Position numbers and translations under genes: made by a program. 5,595 nucleotides of DNA, from the NCBI GenBank assembly GCA_031271365.1, contig JAISVV010000060.1:1-5595 (forward strand), read 5' to 3'. The stretch comes from Elusimicrobiota bacterium. GTDB taxonomy: Bacteria > Elusimicrobiota > Elusimicrobia > Elusimicrobiales > Elusimicrobiaceae. Of the stretch, positions 1 to 5,595 are shown piece after piece (positions within the stretch are counted from its first letter, which is position 1; each line of letters starts with the position of its first letter). A model generated the notes under the pieces. It searched no databases. It was not told the DNA's origin and saw only the letters and a program-made list of their open reading frames with translations.

Positions 1-170
1 GGGCCACAGCTAAGGTTTGGCACAAAATGGCCGTCCATGATATCCACATGCAGCCAATCCGCGCCGGCGGCTTCAACCAGTTTAACCTGCGCGCCCAACG
101 TTAGCAAATCGGCCGATAAAATCGACGGCGCAACGGCGATATTGCCGTTTGGTTGGCGCAGTTTAATCAC
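1..170 (-). CDS. rpe: Ribulose-phosphate 3-epimerase, N-terminal part (cut by window edge)
   Basis: Interconverts D-ribulose 5-phosphate and D-xylulose 5-phosphate in the cytoplasmic pentose phosphate pathway. Only the first 56 codons are in the window. My translation from the GTG at 170-168 gives the family's opening strand APSILSAD (residues 14-21), then [19 protein letters not shown] (34-52) and a Gly at 56. His41 and Asp43 match the metal-binding His and catalytic, metal-binding Asp of the family; the second His and second Asp ligands lie outside. GTG was chosen because it follows a good Shine-Dalgarno sequence and overlaps the upstream PASTA stop as GTGA. This start leaves about seven more residues before APSIL than E. 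coli Rpe has, which is acceptable. The overlap implies translational coupling to the PASTA gene. Identification is secure; whether the rest of the gene is intact cannot be seen. Confidence 0.93.
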   Translation of the reverse strand, partial: MIKLRQPNGNIAVAPSILSADLLTLGAQVKLVEAAGADWLHVDIMDGHFVPNLSCG

Positions 171-1186
171 TTCATCTCCTGTTCGCGCACCAAAATGCCG
201 TCCACGTAAATGCGGAACACCGCGCTGCCGCCGTAAGGCACGGTTAAATCTATCTTAGAGCCGGGCTGGCGCGGTTCGTTTAAAATTTCGCGCTCGCCGA
301 TATCGTCTCTTAGCACTATGCGCACGCGGTTTTGATTTTTACCCTGCGGCAATTCGTAGTGCAGGTGGTGCAGCTTTTCGTCTTCGTCCTGCACGCGCGC
401 GCTGACGGAAACTTCTATAGCCGAGCCGGGCGCCACTTCGCTGTCGGGCGCGGGCGTTTGTTTTATAACCGTGCCGTTGGGGAACATAGAATCTTCGTCC
501 TGCGTTATTAAAACTTCTATATTTGCGTCGGACGCCCAAAGGCTTACGTCGGCCAGCTTTTTTTGCCTGAAGTCCGGCATAAGGCGCATGGTAGACGGCG
601 GCTGCCCGCTGGAAATTATTAAATTAACATCGTCGCCTTTTTTCAGCAGGGTAAAAGGCTCCGGCGTCTGGGAGATTACGGCCCCCTTTTCCACCGTTAA
701 AGAGTAGGCGGTATCTTTAGCCCCTACGTTTAAGTTGCCGTGGCGTATTAAAAGTTCGGCGTTTCTTAAGGGCAGGCCGGTTAAATCGGGGACTTCTATA
801 TCTTCGGCGCCCTGGCTTATCCATACGCGTATAACTTTACCCTCGCGCACAACGGTGCCCGCCGGCGGCAATTGGCGGATAACGGAGCCTGCCGATAAAT
901 CCGGCATAAATTCTTCGCCGGCTTTCCTTAAGGCCAGGTTAACCTGCGCCAGGGAATCTAAAGCCACGCCCACCGATTTTTTTGAAATATCCGGCACCTG
1001 CACCTCTTTGCGCGTGTGCACAATGGCCGACATCGCCCAGTCAAAACAAAAAAACCCCAATACCGCTAAAAAAGCCAGTATCAGGCCAAGTAGCAAAGCC
1101 GCCTTTATGACGGATTTTATAACGCGGGGGTTATCGTCTAAAAAATCGTCGGAAATTGTTTTTTTATTCTCTTGCGTTTCATTCAT
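167..1186 (-). CDS. Membrane-anchored protein with three PASTA repeats, no kinase domain
   Basis: Predicted single-pass membrane protein of 339 residues facing the periplasm or cell surface. Residues 1-24 are a short acidic cytoplasmic tail ending in basic residues (RVIKSVIK), and about 27-50 form one hydrophobic helix. Three PASTA repeats follow at about 61-126, 129-194 and 199-264. Repeats 1 and 2 open with VPD, repeat 3 with MPD, and each has the typical G-x-V-I-x-Q-x-P turn (Q105, Q173, Q243). A distinct C-terminal region, about 275-339, looks rich in beta strands and carries an R-I-V-L-R-D-D segment and a Y-V-D-G-I-L-V segment. PASTA domains bind peptidoglycan fragments or beta-lactams in PrkC/PknB kinases and some penicillin-binding proteins; here no kinase or transpeptidase domain is present. 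The gene starts two bases after the fmt stop without a visible Shine-Dalgarno sequence, so translation is probably coupled to fmt. A role in wall sensing or scaffolding is inference. Confidence 0.9.
   Translation of the reverse strand: MNETQENKKTISDDFLDDNPRVIKSVIKAALLLGLILAFLAVLGFFCFDWAMSAIVHTRKEVQVPDISKKSVGVALDSLAQVNLALRKAGEEFMPDLSAGSVIRQLPPAGTVVREGKVIRVWISQGAEDIEVPDLTGLPLRNAELLIRHGNLNVGAKDTAYSLTVEKGAVISQTPEPFTLLKKGDDVNLIISSGQPPSTMRLMPDFRQKKLADVSLWASDANIEVLITQDEDSMFPNGTVIKQTPAPDSEVAPGSAIEVSVSARVQDEDEKLHHLHYELPQGKNQNRVRIVLRDDIGEREILNEPRQPGSKIDLTVPYGGSAVFRIYVDGILVREQEMK
175..180 (-). promoter_or_regulatory. Ribosome binding site for rpe
   Basis: AGGAGA on the minus strand lies four bases before the GTG start of rpe, inside the last codons of the PASTA gene. 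It decides the start: there is no in-frame ATG nearby, and the ATG within AGGAGATG belongs to the PASTA frame and is followed two codons later by its stop. Confidence 0.75.
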
Positions 1187-1188
1187 AA

Positions 1189-2130
1189 TTACGTAAAAAC
1201 AACCACGCCCTCCGCCGCTTTTTTGCCGTTGATATAATCTTGGGCCGTCATTGTTTTTTTGCCGGCTGGGCGCAGGGCTTCTATAAATATAACGTCACTT
1301 TTACATTGTACAAAAAAGCCGCGGCCCCTTTCAATGGCAATAAGCGCGCCGGGGGGGTAATTTTGCGCTTTTGGCGCGCTTTTCAGCGCGGTTTTAAGTA
1401 TTTGCACGCTTTCGCCCTGCGGCGTTTGGGCTTTGGCAAAAGCCGGTATGCCGCCGGCAAGCCCGCGCACAAGGCCGTGTATTTGCGCGGCCGTCATGGT
1501 TTTAAAGCTGATTAAGGTTTGGCTTTTATCTATAGAGGGGGCTTTGCTTGGCGTGCCGGCTTGCGGCCGCTTTATTATGCGCCCGGCCTCTATATCCCTT
1601 AGCGTTTGGGCCAAAAGTTCTTTGCCGTCGCGGGTTAATTTGGCAAAAAGGGTTACTTCGTCGTCTTGCGGCTCTATGGCGGTTTCTTTTTGGGCGGCAA
1701 GCGGGCCTTCGTCGAGGCCGGGGGTTATCCAAAACACCGATACGCCGGTTTTTTGCTCGTTGCTGAAAAGCGCGCGCTGCACCGGCGCCGCGCCGCGGTA
1801 CTTAGGCAGCAGCGAAAAATGCACGTTTAAAATGCCGTGTTTTGTGGCTTCCAGCGCGTTTTGCTTAAAAATTTTGCCGTAAGCGACGGCCAAACCCAAA
1901 TCCGCGCCGAGGTTTTTTATTTCCTGCGCCGCTCCGGCAAGGCTTTCGGGGCTGATAACTTTTAACCCCAGCTCCAAAGCGCGCTTTTTAACAGGGCACG
2001 GCAGCAACCGCAGCCCGCGGCCGGAGGGCCTGTCCGGCTGGGTTACCACAAGCAGAATTTGGCTGCTTTCGCGCAATTGCTCCAAAAACGGAACAGCAAC
2101 CGAAGGGGTGCCGAAAAATATCGTCTTCAT
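1189..2130 (-). CDS. fmt: Methionyl-tRNA formyltransferase
   Basis: Transfers the formyl group from 10-formyltetrahydrofolate to methionyl-tRNA(fMet), making the initiator used in bacterial translation; cytoplasmic. The 313-residue length is normal for the family. The N-terminal Rossmann-type domain opens with KTIFFGTPSVAVPFL (residues 2-16), followed by the loop TQPDRPSGRG (30-39). The catalytic motif LNVHFSLLPKYRGAAP (101-116) and PGLDEG (137-142) supply the Asn102, His104 and Asp140 triad. The C-terminal OB-like tRNA-binding domain runs from about 203 to 305 and ends with the familiar ALRPAGKKTMTAQDYING segment (285-302). The usual NPWPGA-like turn in that domain is replaced by LAGGIPA (224-230). 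The gene begins 26 bases after the peptidase stop, with no Shine-Dalgarno sequence, and a promoter-like extended -10 sits immediately before the ATG. It is followed within two bases by the PASTA gene. Confidence 0.97.
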   Translation of the reverse strand: MKTIFFGTPSVAVPFLEQLRESSQILLVVTQPDRPSGRGLRLLPCPVKKRALELGLKVISPESLAGAAQEIKNLGADLGLAVAYGKIFKQNALEATKHGILNVHFSLLPKYRGAAPVQRALFSNEQKTGVSVFWITPGLDEGPLAAQKETAIEPQDDEVTLFAKLTRDGKELLAQTLRDIEAGRIIKRPQAGTPSKAPSIDKSQTLISFKTMTAAQIHGLVRGLAGGIPAFAKAQTPQGESVQILKTALKSAPKAQNYPPGALIAIERGRGFFVQCKSDVIFIEALRPAGKKTMTAQDYINGKKAAEGVVVFT

Positions 2131-2136
2131 ACCGCT

Positions 2137-2145
2137 ATTTTAGCA
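2137..2145 (-). promoter_or_regulatory. Possible extended -10 promoter element for a leaderless fmt transcript
   Basis: The minus strand reads TGCTAAAAT, matching an extended -10 element (TGn then a TATAAT-like hexamer). Six bases follow before the fmt ATG, which would place the transcription start on the A of the ATG itself. No convincing -35 hexamer is seen at the usual spacing (the bases there read AAGCCG). The same 26-base spacer contains a 7-base direct repeat (CTAAAAT twice, one base apart), so the match may be chance in an A/T-rich gap. Confidence 0.35.
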
Positions 2146-2156
2146 TTTTAGGAGGT

Positions 2157-2846
2157 TTACGGCTTATTTGCCGCGCTGCCCAATTTGCGGTTATATTCCC
2201 GCCGCAGGGGGGTAAATTTTTGGAAGTGCTGATAATCTTTAAAACTTTTCCAGTCGCCGCCCCAGGTCCAGCCGCGCTTTTTAAATGCGTTCACCACGGG
2301 GCCGTTTGCTTCTATAAAGGCTTTATGGGCCAGGTTTCTGTCCGCGTAAGGCGCGCCGGCGGGGGGTTCTATTATATCGCTGTCTACGTAAGGGTTGTAA
2401 AGCGGGTTGATATCCACGGCCATGCCCAGCGCGTGATAAGAAATCTGCCTGCCGTCGGTGGTAAGCCGCCAGCAAAAGCCGGCGGTATTATTGTTGCGCA
2501 TGGACTCCCGGTCATCGGCGTTATAATAGTCCGCCAGGCGCATTTTTTCTATCGGGTATTTAAGCGCGTAAAGCTCTTTAAAGATTTCCAGCGTGTCTTT
2601 GGCGGCGGCTTGGTGCATTATAATTTCGCCTTTATGGGTTTTGCCGTCAAAGCCGTAGTATTTAACGTTTAGATAGTATAAATCGCCTATGGGCAAAAGC
2701 GCGCCCTCGGGGTAGCATTTGCCGCTTATAAACTTTATTATTTTTGCAGGCACGGGCCGCGCGGTGAAGCCCTCTTCGGTCTTTATCATTTGCGCCGGAG
2801 CGGTTAAACTAAAAGTAAGGGCAAACAGCGCGGCCAGCTTTTTCAT
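2157..2846 (-). CDS. Secreted M15-family zinc peptidase (D-Ala-D-Ala carboxypeptidase/endolysin-like)
   Basis: A 229-residue exported peptidase likely to cleave peptide bonds of peptidoglycan stem peptides. Residues 1-18 form a signal peptide (MKK, a hydrophobic core, then APA before Gln19), with no lipobox cysteine. The catalytic domain shows the M15 signature: DDRESMRNNNTAGF (111-124), SYHALGMAVDINP (136-148) with zinc ligands His138 and Asp145, and WTWGGDWKSFKDYQHFQ (193-209) with His207 as third ligand and Asp204 as the probable catalytic acid/base three residues before it. The residue after HF is Gln, where relatives I know usually have Glu. The M15_4 (VanY/endolysin-like) subgroup fits best; carboxypeptidase versus endopeptidase specificity cannot be told from sequence. 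The ATG lies two bases after the flavin reductase stop and has no Shine-Dalgarno sequence. Its target may be the same wall that the nearby PASTA protein contacts, but that link is inference. Confidence 0.9.
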   Translation of the reverse strand: MKKLAALFALTFSLTAPAQMIKTEEGFTARPVPAKIIKFISGKCYPEGALLPIGDLYYLNVKYYGFDGKTHKGEIIMHQAAAKDTLEIFKELYALKYPIEKMRLADYYNADDRESMRNNNTAGFCWRLTTDGRQISYHALGMAVDINPLYNPYVDSDIIEPPAGAPYADRNLAHKAFIEANGPVVNAFKKRGWTWGGDWKSFKDYQHFQKFTPLRREYNRKLGSAANKP

Positions 2847-2848
2847 TT

Positions 2849-3343
2849 TTACAAAAACGCGGTATTGACGATTTCGGCTATATAAATTGTGTGCAGGTCG
2901 CCGTCTTTATACCATTGTTGTTTTACGGCAAGGTCAAGGTTGTCAAAAGTCATGTTGGTTTTGTAGAGGTTCATACATTCGTAATGCACGCCTTTTACGG
3001 CAATTGCGGGCGTGTCTATCTTTTGCGATTTAAAGGTTTTTAAATTGCACTCTTTAAATTTATCTATGTCGCGGCCGGATTGCGTACCGCAAACGCCCAG
3101 CTCTTTTGGCATATCTTCGTATGGCACGGAGATGGTAAACTCGCCGGAATTTTCCAGCAGCTTATGCGTGTGCCTGCTGCCGCGCACCAAGACTATAAAA
3201 ACAGGTTTATTCCAGATATACCCCGCCGCGCCCCAGGATATCGTCATCGTATTAAGCCGCCCGTTGTGCAGGGTGGTCAAAAAAATGCCGCGTTCTAAAA
3301 TTTCAAAACTTTTTTCTATATCTTTATTATATTTTTCGCTCAT
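2849..3343 (-). CDS. Flavin reductase-like, FMN-binding protein
   Basis: A small cytoplasmic flavoprotein of 164 residues with the flavin reductase-like split-barrel fold (flavoredoxin/FMN-binding family). Supporting motifs are NTMTISWGAAGYIWNKPVF (residues 31-49), VLVRGSRHTHKLLENSGEFTIS (51-72), and the CGTQSGRD-I-DKFKE region (85-98). The conserved Asn-Thr-Met-Thr, Arg-x-Ser-Arg-x-Thr and SGRD positions are those that contact FMN in relatives. No NAD(P)H or partner specificity can be read from the sequence; members range from flavin reductases to electron-transfer proteins. The start codon overlaps the wecB stop as ATGA and has a strong GGAGGG site, so the two genes are translated together, although no pathway link with sugar epimerisation is evident. 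The gene ends two bases before the peptidase. The family call is firm; the substrate is unknown. Confidence 0.88.
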   Translation of the reverse strand: MSEKYNKDIEKSFEILERGIFLTTLHNGRLNTMTISWGAAGYIWNKPVFIVLVRGSRHTHKLLENSGEFTISVPYEDMPKELGVCGTQSGRDIDKFKECNLKTFKSQKIDTPAIAVKGVHYECMNLYKTNMTFDNLDLAVKQQWYKDGDLHTIYIAEIVNTAFL

Positions 3344-4470
3344 AAGCCCTCCGTGTTAAAATAGCTGTTTATACTCTTTACTATATATTGCGCCGCTTTG
3401 CCGTCGCCGTAAGGGTTTTTGGCGGATAAAATACGGCTTTGGGCGTGCGATTTAGAAAGCACCGCGGAGGCCTCCTTCACAATCAACTCTTTATCCGCGC
3501 CCAAAAGTTTGGAAAACCCGGCCTCAACGCCTTCTTTACGCTCCGTTTCGTAACGCAGCACCAAAATAGGCGCGCCAAAAGCGGGCGCCTCTTCCTGTAT
3601 ACCGCCGGAGTCGGTCATTATAAGTTTTGCGGTTTTCATCAGTTCGGCAAGCACCGGGTAGTCCAGCGGCTCGGTCAGTTTTATGTTAGCAAAATCAGAA
3701 AGCGCTTTATGCACCTTGCCTTTAACGTTTGGATTGGGGTGCACGGGGATAAGGAAGGTATGGTCCCGGTATTTTGAGGCAAGGGTTGTTACGGCGGATA
3801 AAATGTCGTCAAGGCGTTTGCCGTGGTTTTCGCGGCGGTGCGCCGTAATTAAAACAAGTTTATCGTTTAAGGGAATATTGATTGACTTTAAAAATACGCG
3901 CGCGGCCGCGGTTTGTTCTTTAGAAAGGCAGAACAAAGCGTCTATCACGGTGTTGCCCGTAACAACTATACTTTCCTTTTTGATATTTTCCTTCACAAGC
4001 GCGTTTAAGGCGTTTTGGGTGGGCGCAAAATGCAGGGCGGTTATCCGGCTTGTCATTTGGCGGATAGCTTCTTCCGGGAAAGGTTCGTTTAAATTGTGCG
4101 ACCTCAGCCCCGCCTCAACGTGGAAAACGGGTATTTTATTGTAAAAACTCAGCAGGCCCGCGCAAAAGACGCTCATGGTGTCGCCTTGTACAATGGTTGC
4201 GTCTATCTTTTCCCGCGCATACACGGCCGAGAGCTTATCTAAAATACGGCTTTGCACCCCTGGCAGCGTTTGGTTGTGGCTCATAACGTCAAGGGAAATA
4301 TCCGCCTTGAGCCCGAAAAAGGAAAGCGTTTGGTTGGAAAGTTCTTTCTGCTGTTCGCTGTTGCACAGGATAACGCGGTAATCCTGCGGATATTTTTTTA
4401 ATTCCAGGATAACCGGCGCAAGTTTTATAACCTCCGGCCGCGTGCCGAAAACTATTAAAATATTTTTCAT
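3340..4470 (-). CDS. wecB: UDP-N-acetylglucosamine 2-epimerase (non-hydrolysing)
   Basis: Interconverts UDP-GlcNAc and UDP-ManNAc in the cytoplasm, feeding ManNAc-derived sugars into surface polysaccharides. The 376-residue length and two Rossmann-like lobes (GT-B fold) are typical. The N-terminal FGTRPEVIKLAPV (8-20) holds Arg11 and Lys16. Asp97 (QGDTMS), Glu119 (HVEAGLRS), Glu133 (PFPEE) and His211 (TAHRREN) match the catalytic residues known in E. coli WecB. The C-terminal lobe has TDSGGIQEEAP (286-296), with the UDP-binding Ser288 and Glu294, and a typical NPYGDGKAAQYI tail (352-363). Three usually conserved positions differ: Ile136 in place of Asn in PEE-x-NR, and Tyr307 and Lys312 in the R-x-x-TER-x-E segment, where Lys replaces Pro. 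The start ATG has a good GGAGA site. The gene follows a sugar aminotransferase after 59 bases and overlaps the flavin reductase gene. No dehydrogenase partner (WecC) is visible. Confidence 0.95.
   Translation of the reverse strand: MKNILIVFGTRPEVIKLAPVILELKKYPQDYRVILCNSEQQKELSNQTLSFFGLKADISLDVMSHNQTLPGVQSRILDKLSAVYAREKIDATIVQGDTMSVFCAGLLSFYNKIPVFHVEAGLRSHNLNEPFPEEAIRQMTSRITALHFAPTQNALNALVKENIKKESIVVTGNTVIDALFCLSKEQTAAARVFLKSINIPLNDKLVLITAHRRENHGKRLDDILSAVTTLASKYRDHTFLIPVHPNPNVKGKVHKALSDFANIKLTEPLDYPVLAELMKTAKLIMTDSGGIQEEAPAFGAPILVLRYETERKEGVEAGFSKLLGADKELIVKEASAVLSKSHAQSRILSAKNPYGDGKAAQYIVKSINSYFNTEGL
3347..3352 (-). promoter_or_regulatory. Ribosome binding site for the flavin reductase-like gene
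   Basis: GGAGGG on the minus strand lies three bases before the ATG, within the last codons of wecB. With the ATGA stop/start overlap it supports this start and translational coupling. Confidence 0.75.
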
Positions 4471-4473
4471 TTT

Positions 4474-4478
4474 TCTCC
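4474..4478 (-). promoter_or_regulatory. Ribosome binding site for wecB
   Basis: GGAGA on the minus strand sits three bases before the wecB ATG, in the 59-base gap after the aminotransferase. The rest of the gap holds only a weak interrupted inverted repeat and no clear promoter or terminator. Confidence 0.7.
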
Positions 4479-4529
4479 GGGTGTTTTAGCGGGTTTTAAG
4501 TTTTTGCCTGCCTGCGGCCTGTTAAAACG

Positions 4530-5595
4530 CTATTTGAAAGCATTACATAATTGTACAATTTTAAGTATTTCTTCTTCTTCCATCACCGGGCTTATTGGCA
4601 GGGAAATTATCTCCCTGTGTATCCTTTCCGTTACCGGATAAGAAAGGGCCGCCCATTCTTTATACGCCTCTTGCTTGTGCGGAGGGGTCGGATAATGTAT
4701 CAAAGTTTGCACGCCGGCGGCGTCCAGATAATTTTGGAATTTTGCCCTCTCCCGCACGCGCACGGCAAATATATGCCATACGTGGGCGTCTTCGTTTTTA
4801 ACCTGCGGCAGGGTTATAAGGGGGTTTTTGATATTTTGCCTGTAACAGGCCGCCGCGGCGCGGCGGCGGGCGTTATCGGCGTCAAGCCCTTTAAGTTTAA
4901 CGGCTAATATCGCGGCCTGTATTTCGTCCAAGCGGGAGTTAACGCCCTTATAAATATGCTTATACTTTGCCTCCGCGCCGTAATTGGCCAGCATTTTGAT
5001 TTTTTTGTATAAACCCTCGTCATTGGTTGTAACCGCGCCGCCGTCGCCCAGCGCGCCCAAATTTTTACCCGGGTAGAAAGACCAGCCCGCAGCGTCGCCC
5101 AAATTGCCCGTGCGTCTGCCTTTGTAATACGCGCCGTGCGCCTGCGCGCTGTCTTCTATAATTTTTAAATTGTATTTTTTGGCCAGCGCCGAAATTTTAT
5201 CCATTTCTGCGGCTTGGCCGTAAAGGTGCACAACCATAATCGCTTTTGTGCGCGGGGTGATTTTAGCTTCTATTAAATCCGGGTTGATATTATAGGTGTC
5301 AATATCGGGCTCTGCCAAAACCGGCGTGCAGCCGTTTTGCGATATGGCTAAAATACTTGCGATATAAGTGTTGGCGGGCGCAATAATTTCGTCTCCGGCG
5401 CCAAAGCCTAAGGCGCGTATGATAAGGTTAAGCGCGTCCAGCCCGTTAGCCGCGCCCAGGCAGTATTTTGCGCCGCAGTAAGCGGCAAAATTTTGGCAGA
5501 AAGCATCTGTTTCCCCGCCAAGCAGATACCAGCCGCTGTCTAAAACGCGTTTAACGGCGCCGTCGATGCCGGCGCGGTATTGCTCGTTAACTTTA
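4530..5595 (-). CDS. DegT/DnrJ/EryC1/StrS-family sugar aminotransferase, missing a few N-terminal residues
   Basis: A PLP-dependent aminotransferase that typically converts a nucleotide-linked keto-sugar into an amino sugar, in the cytoplasm. The frame stays open to the window edge. My translation of the upstream part begins KVNEQYRAG and continues with [23 protein letters not shown] and [13 protein letters not shown], the standard family opening, so only about ten residues are missing and the TTG at 5318 is internal. Of the 354 visible residues, [16 protein letters not shown] carries the PLP lysine (Lys177 in partial numbering), and EDSAQAHGA supplies the aspartate contacting the pyridine nitrogen (Asp148). 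[14 protein letters not shown] and the spaced N-A-R-R-R follow as in relatives. The pattern resembles enzymes acting on dTDP-3-keto-6-deoxyhexoses (FdtB/QdtB type), but substrate cannot be assigned with confidence. The downstream wecB suggests the tail end of a surface-polysaccharide sugar cluster extending beyond the window. Confidence 0.94.
   Translation of the reverse strand, partial: KVNEQYRAGIDGAVKRVLDSGWYLLGGETDAFCQNFAAYCGAKYCLGAANGLDALNLIIRALGFGAGDEIIAPANTYIASILAISQNGCTPVLAEPDIDTYNINPDLIEAKITPRTKAIMVVHLYGQAAEMDKISALAKKYNLKIIEDSAQAHGAYYKGRRTGNLGDAAGWSFYPGKNLGALGDGGAVTTNDEGLYKKIKMLANYGAEAKYKHIYKGVNSRLDEIQAAILAVKLKGLDADNARRRAAAACYRQNIKNPLITLPQVKNEDAHVWHIFAVRVRERAKFQNYLDAAGVQTLIHYPTPPHKQEAYKEWAALSYPVTERIHREIISLPISPVMEEEEILKIVQLCNAFK

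Noticed and set aside
735..1196. A 153-codon open frame on the plus strand opposite the PASTA gene
   Set aside because: It is antisense to a clearly recognisable PASTA protein, its translation resembles no family, and no ribosome site precedes it.
1433..1882. A 149-codon open frame on the plus strand opposite fmt
   Set aside because: Shadow of fmt, whose own translation matches the family end to end.
2150..2215. Plus-strand AGGAGG followed by a tiny TTG-started frame encoding CPICGY, reminiscent of a zinc ribbon
   Set aside because: Only about 16 codons, the TTG lies 12 bases past the AGGAGG, and it overlaps the 3' end of the peptidase gene; a chance match is more likely.
2220..2672. A 150-codon open frame on the plus strand opposite the M15 peptidase
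   Set aside because: Composition is Val/Phe/Gly-rich as expected from antisense reading; the minus frame has all catalytic motifs.
3683..4144. A 153-codon open frame on the plus strand opposite wecB
   Set aside because: Antisense shadow of a complete, motif-bearing epimerase.
4489..4530. Interrupted inverted repeat (GCG-TTTTAA / TTAAAA-CC-CGC) in the gap between the aminotransferase and wecB
   Set aside because: The stem is A/T-rich with a two-base bulge and a loop over 20 bases, and no U-tract follows, so it does not make a convincing terminator.
5316..5318. TTG as the start of the aminotransferase
   Set aside because: The frame is open upstream to the window edge and encodes about 92 more residues with standard family motifs, so this TTG is an internal Leu codon.
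1..5595. Search for tRNA genes, CRISPR arrays, insertion-sequence ends and a defence or mobile system
   Set aside because: Nothing of the kind was seen: coding sequence fills almost the whole window, no regularly spaced repeats occur, and every gene has a housekeeping, sugar or wall-related family assignment.

Overview
The window is a tightly packed stretch of bacterial chromosome with seven protein genes, all on the minus strand; the first and last run off the window ends. I see no RNA genes, mobile elements, CRISPR arrays or long repeats. Base composition looks near 50% G+C, with a strong preference for AAA lysine codons and GCC/GCG/GGC codons. The secreted M15 peptidase and membrane-anchored PASTA protein point to a bacterium with a peptidoglycan wall. 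The phylum cannot be fixed from this sequence; a gut-type diderm such as Elusimicrobiota is only a guess.

In the direction of transcription (high to low coordinates) the order is: (1) a DegT/DnrJ/EryC1/StrS nucleotide-sugar aminotransferase lacking only a few N-terminal residues; (2) a non-hydrolysing UDP-N-acetylglucosamine 2-epimerase (wecB); (3) a small flavin reductase-like FMN-binding protein whose start overlaps the wecB stop (ATGA); (4) a secreted M15 zinc peptidase; (5) methionyl-tRNA formyltransferase (fmt); (6) a single-pass membrane protein with three PASTA repeats and no kinase domain; (7) the N-terminus of ribulose-phosphate 3-epimerase (rpe), overlapping the PASTA gene by GTGA. 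The longest gap between genes is 59 bases, so no stretch of 300 bases lacks a gene.

Functionally the right half (genes 1-2) belongs to nucleotide-sugar synthesis for surface polysaccharide. The middle is a flavin protein and a wall hydrolase. The left half (fmt, PASTA, rpe) keeps the order of the widespread fmt-rsmB-prpC-prkC-rsgA-rpe housekeeping cluster, but the PASTA Ser/Thr kinase position is held by a protein with only the membrane anchor, the PASTA repeats and a C-terminal domain. This is the most interesting feature. The window does not show an obvious new defence or mobile system. Other points worth a look are a possible leaderless promoter exactly at the fmt start, and several substitutions in normally conserved epimerase motifs.
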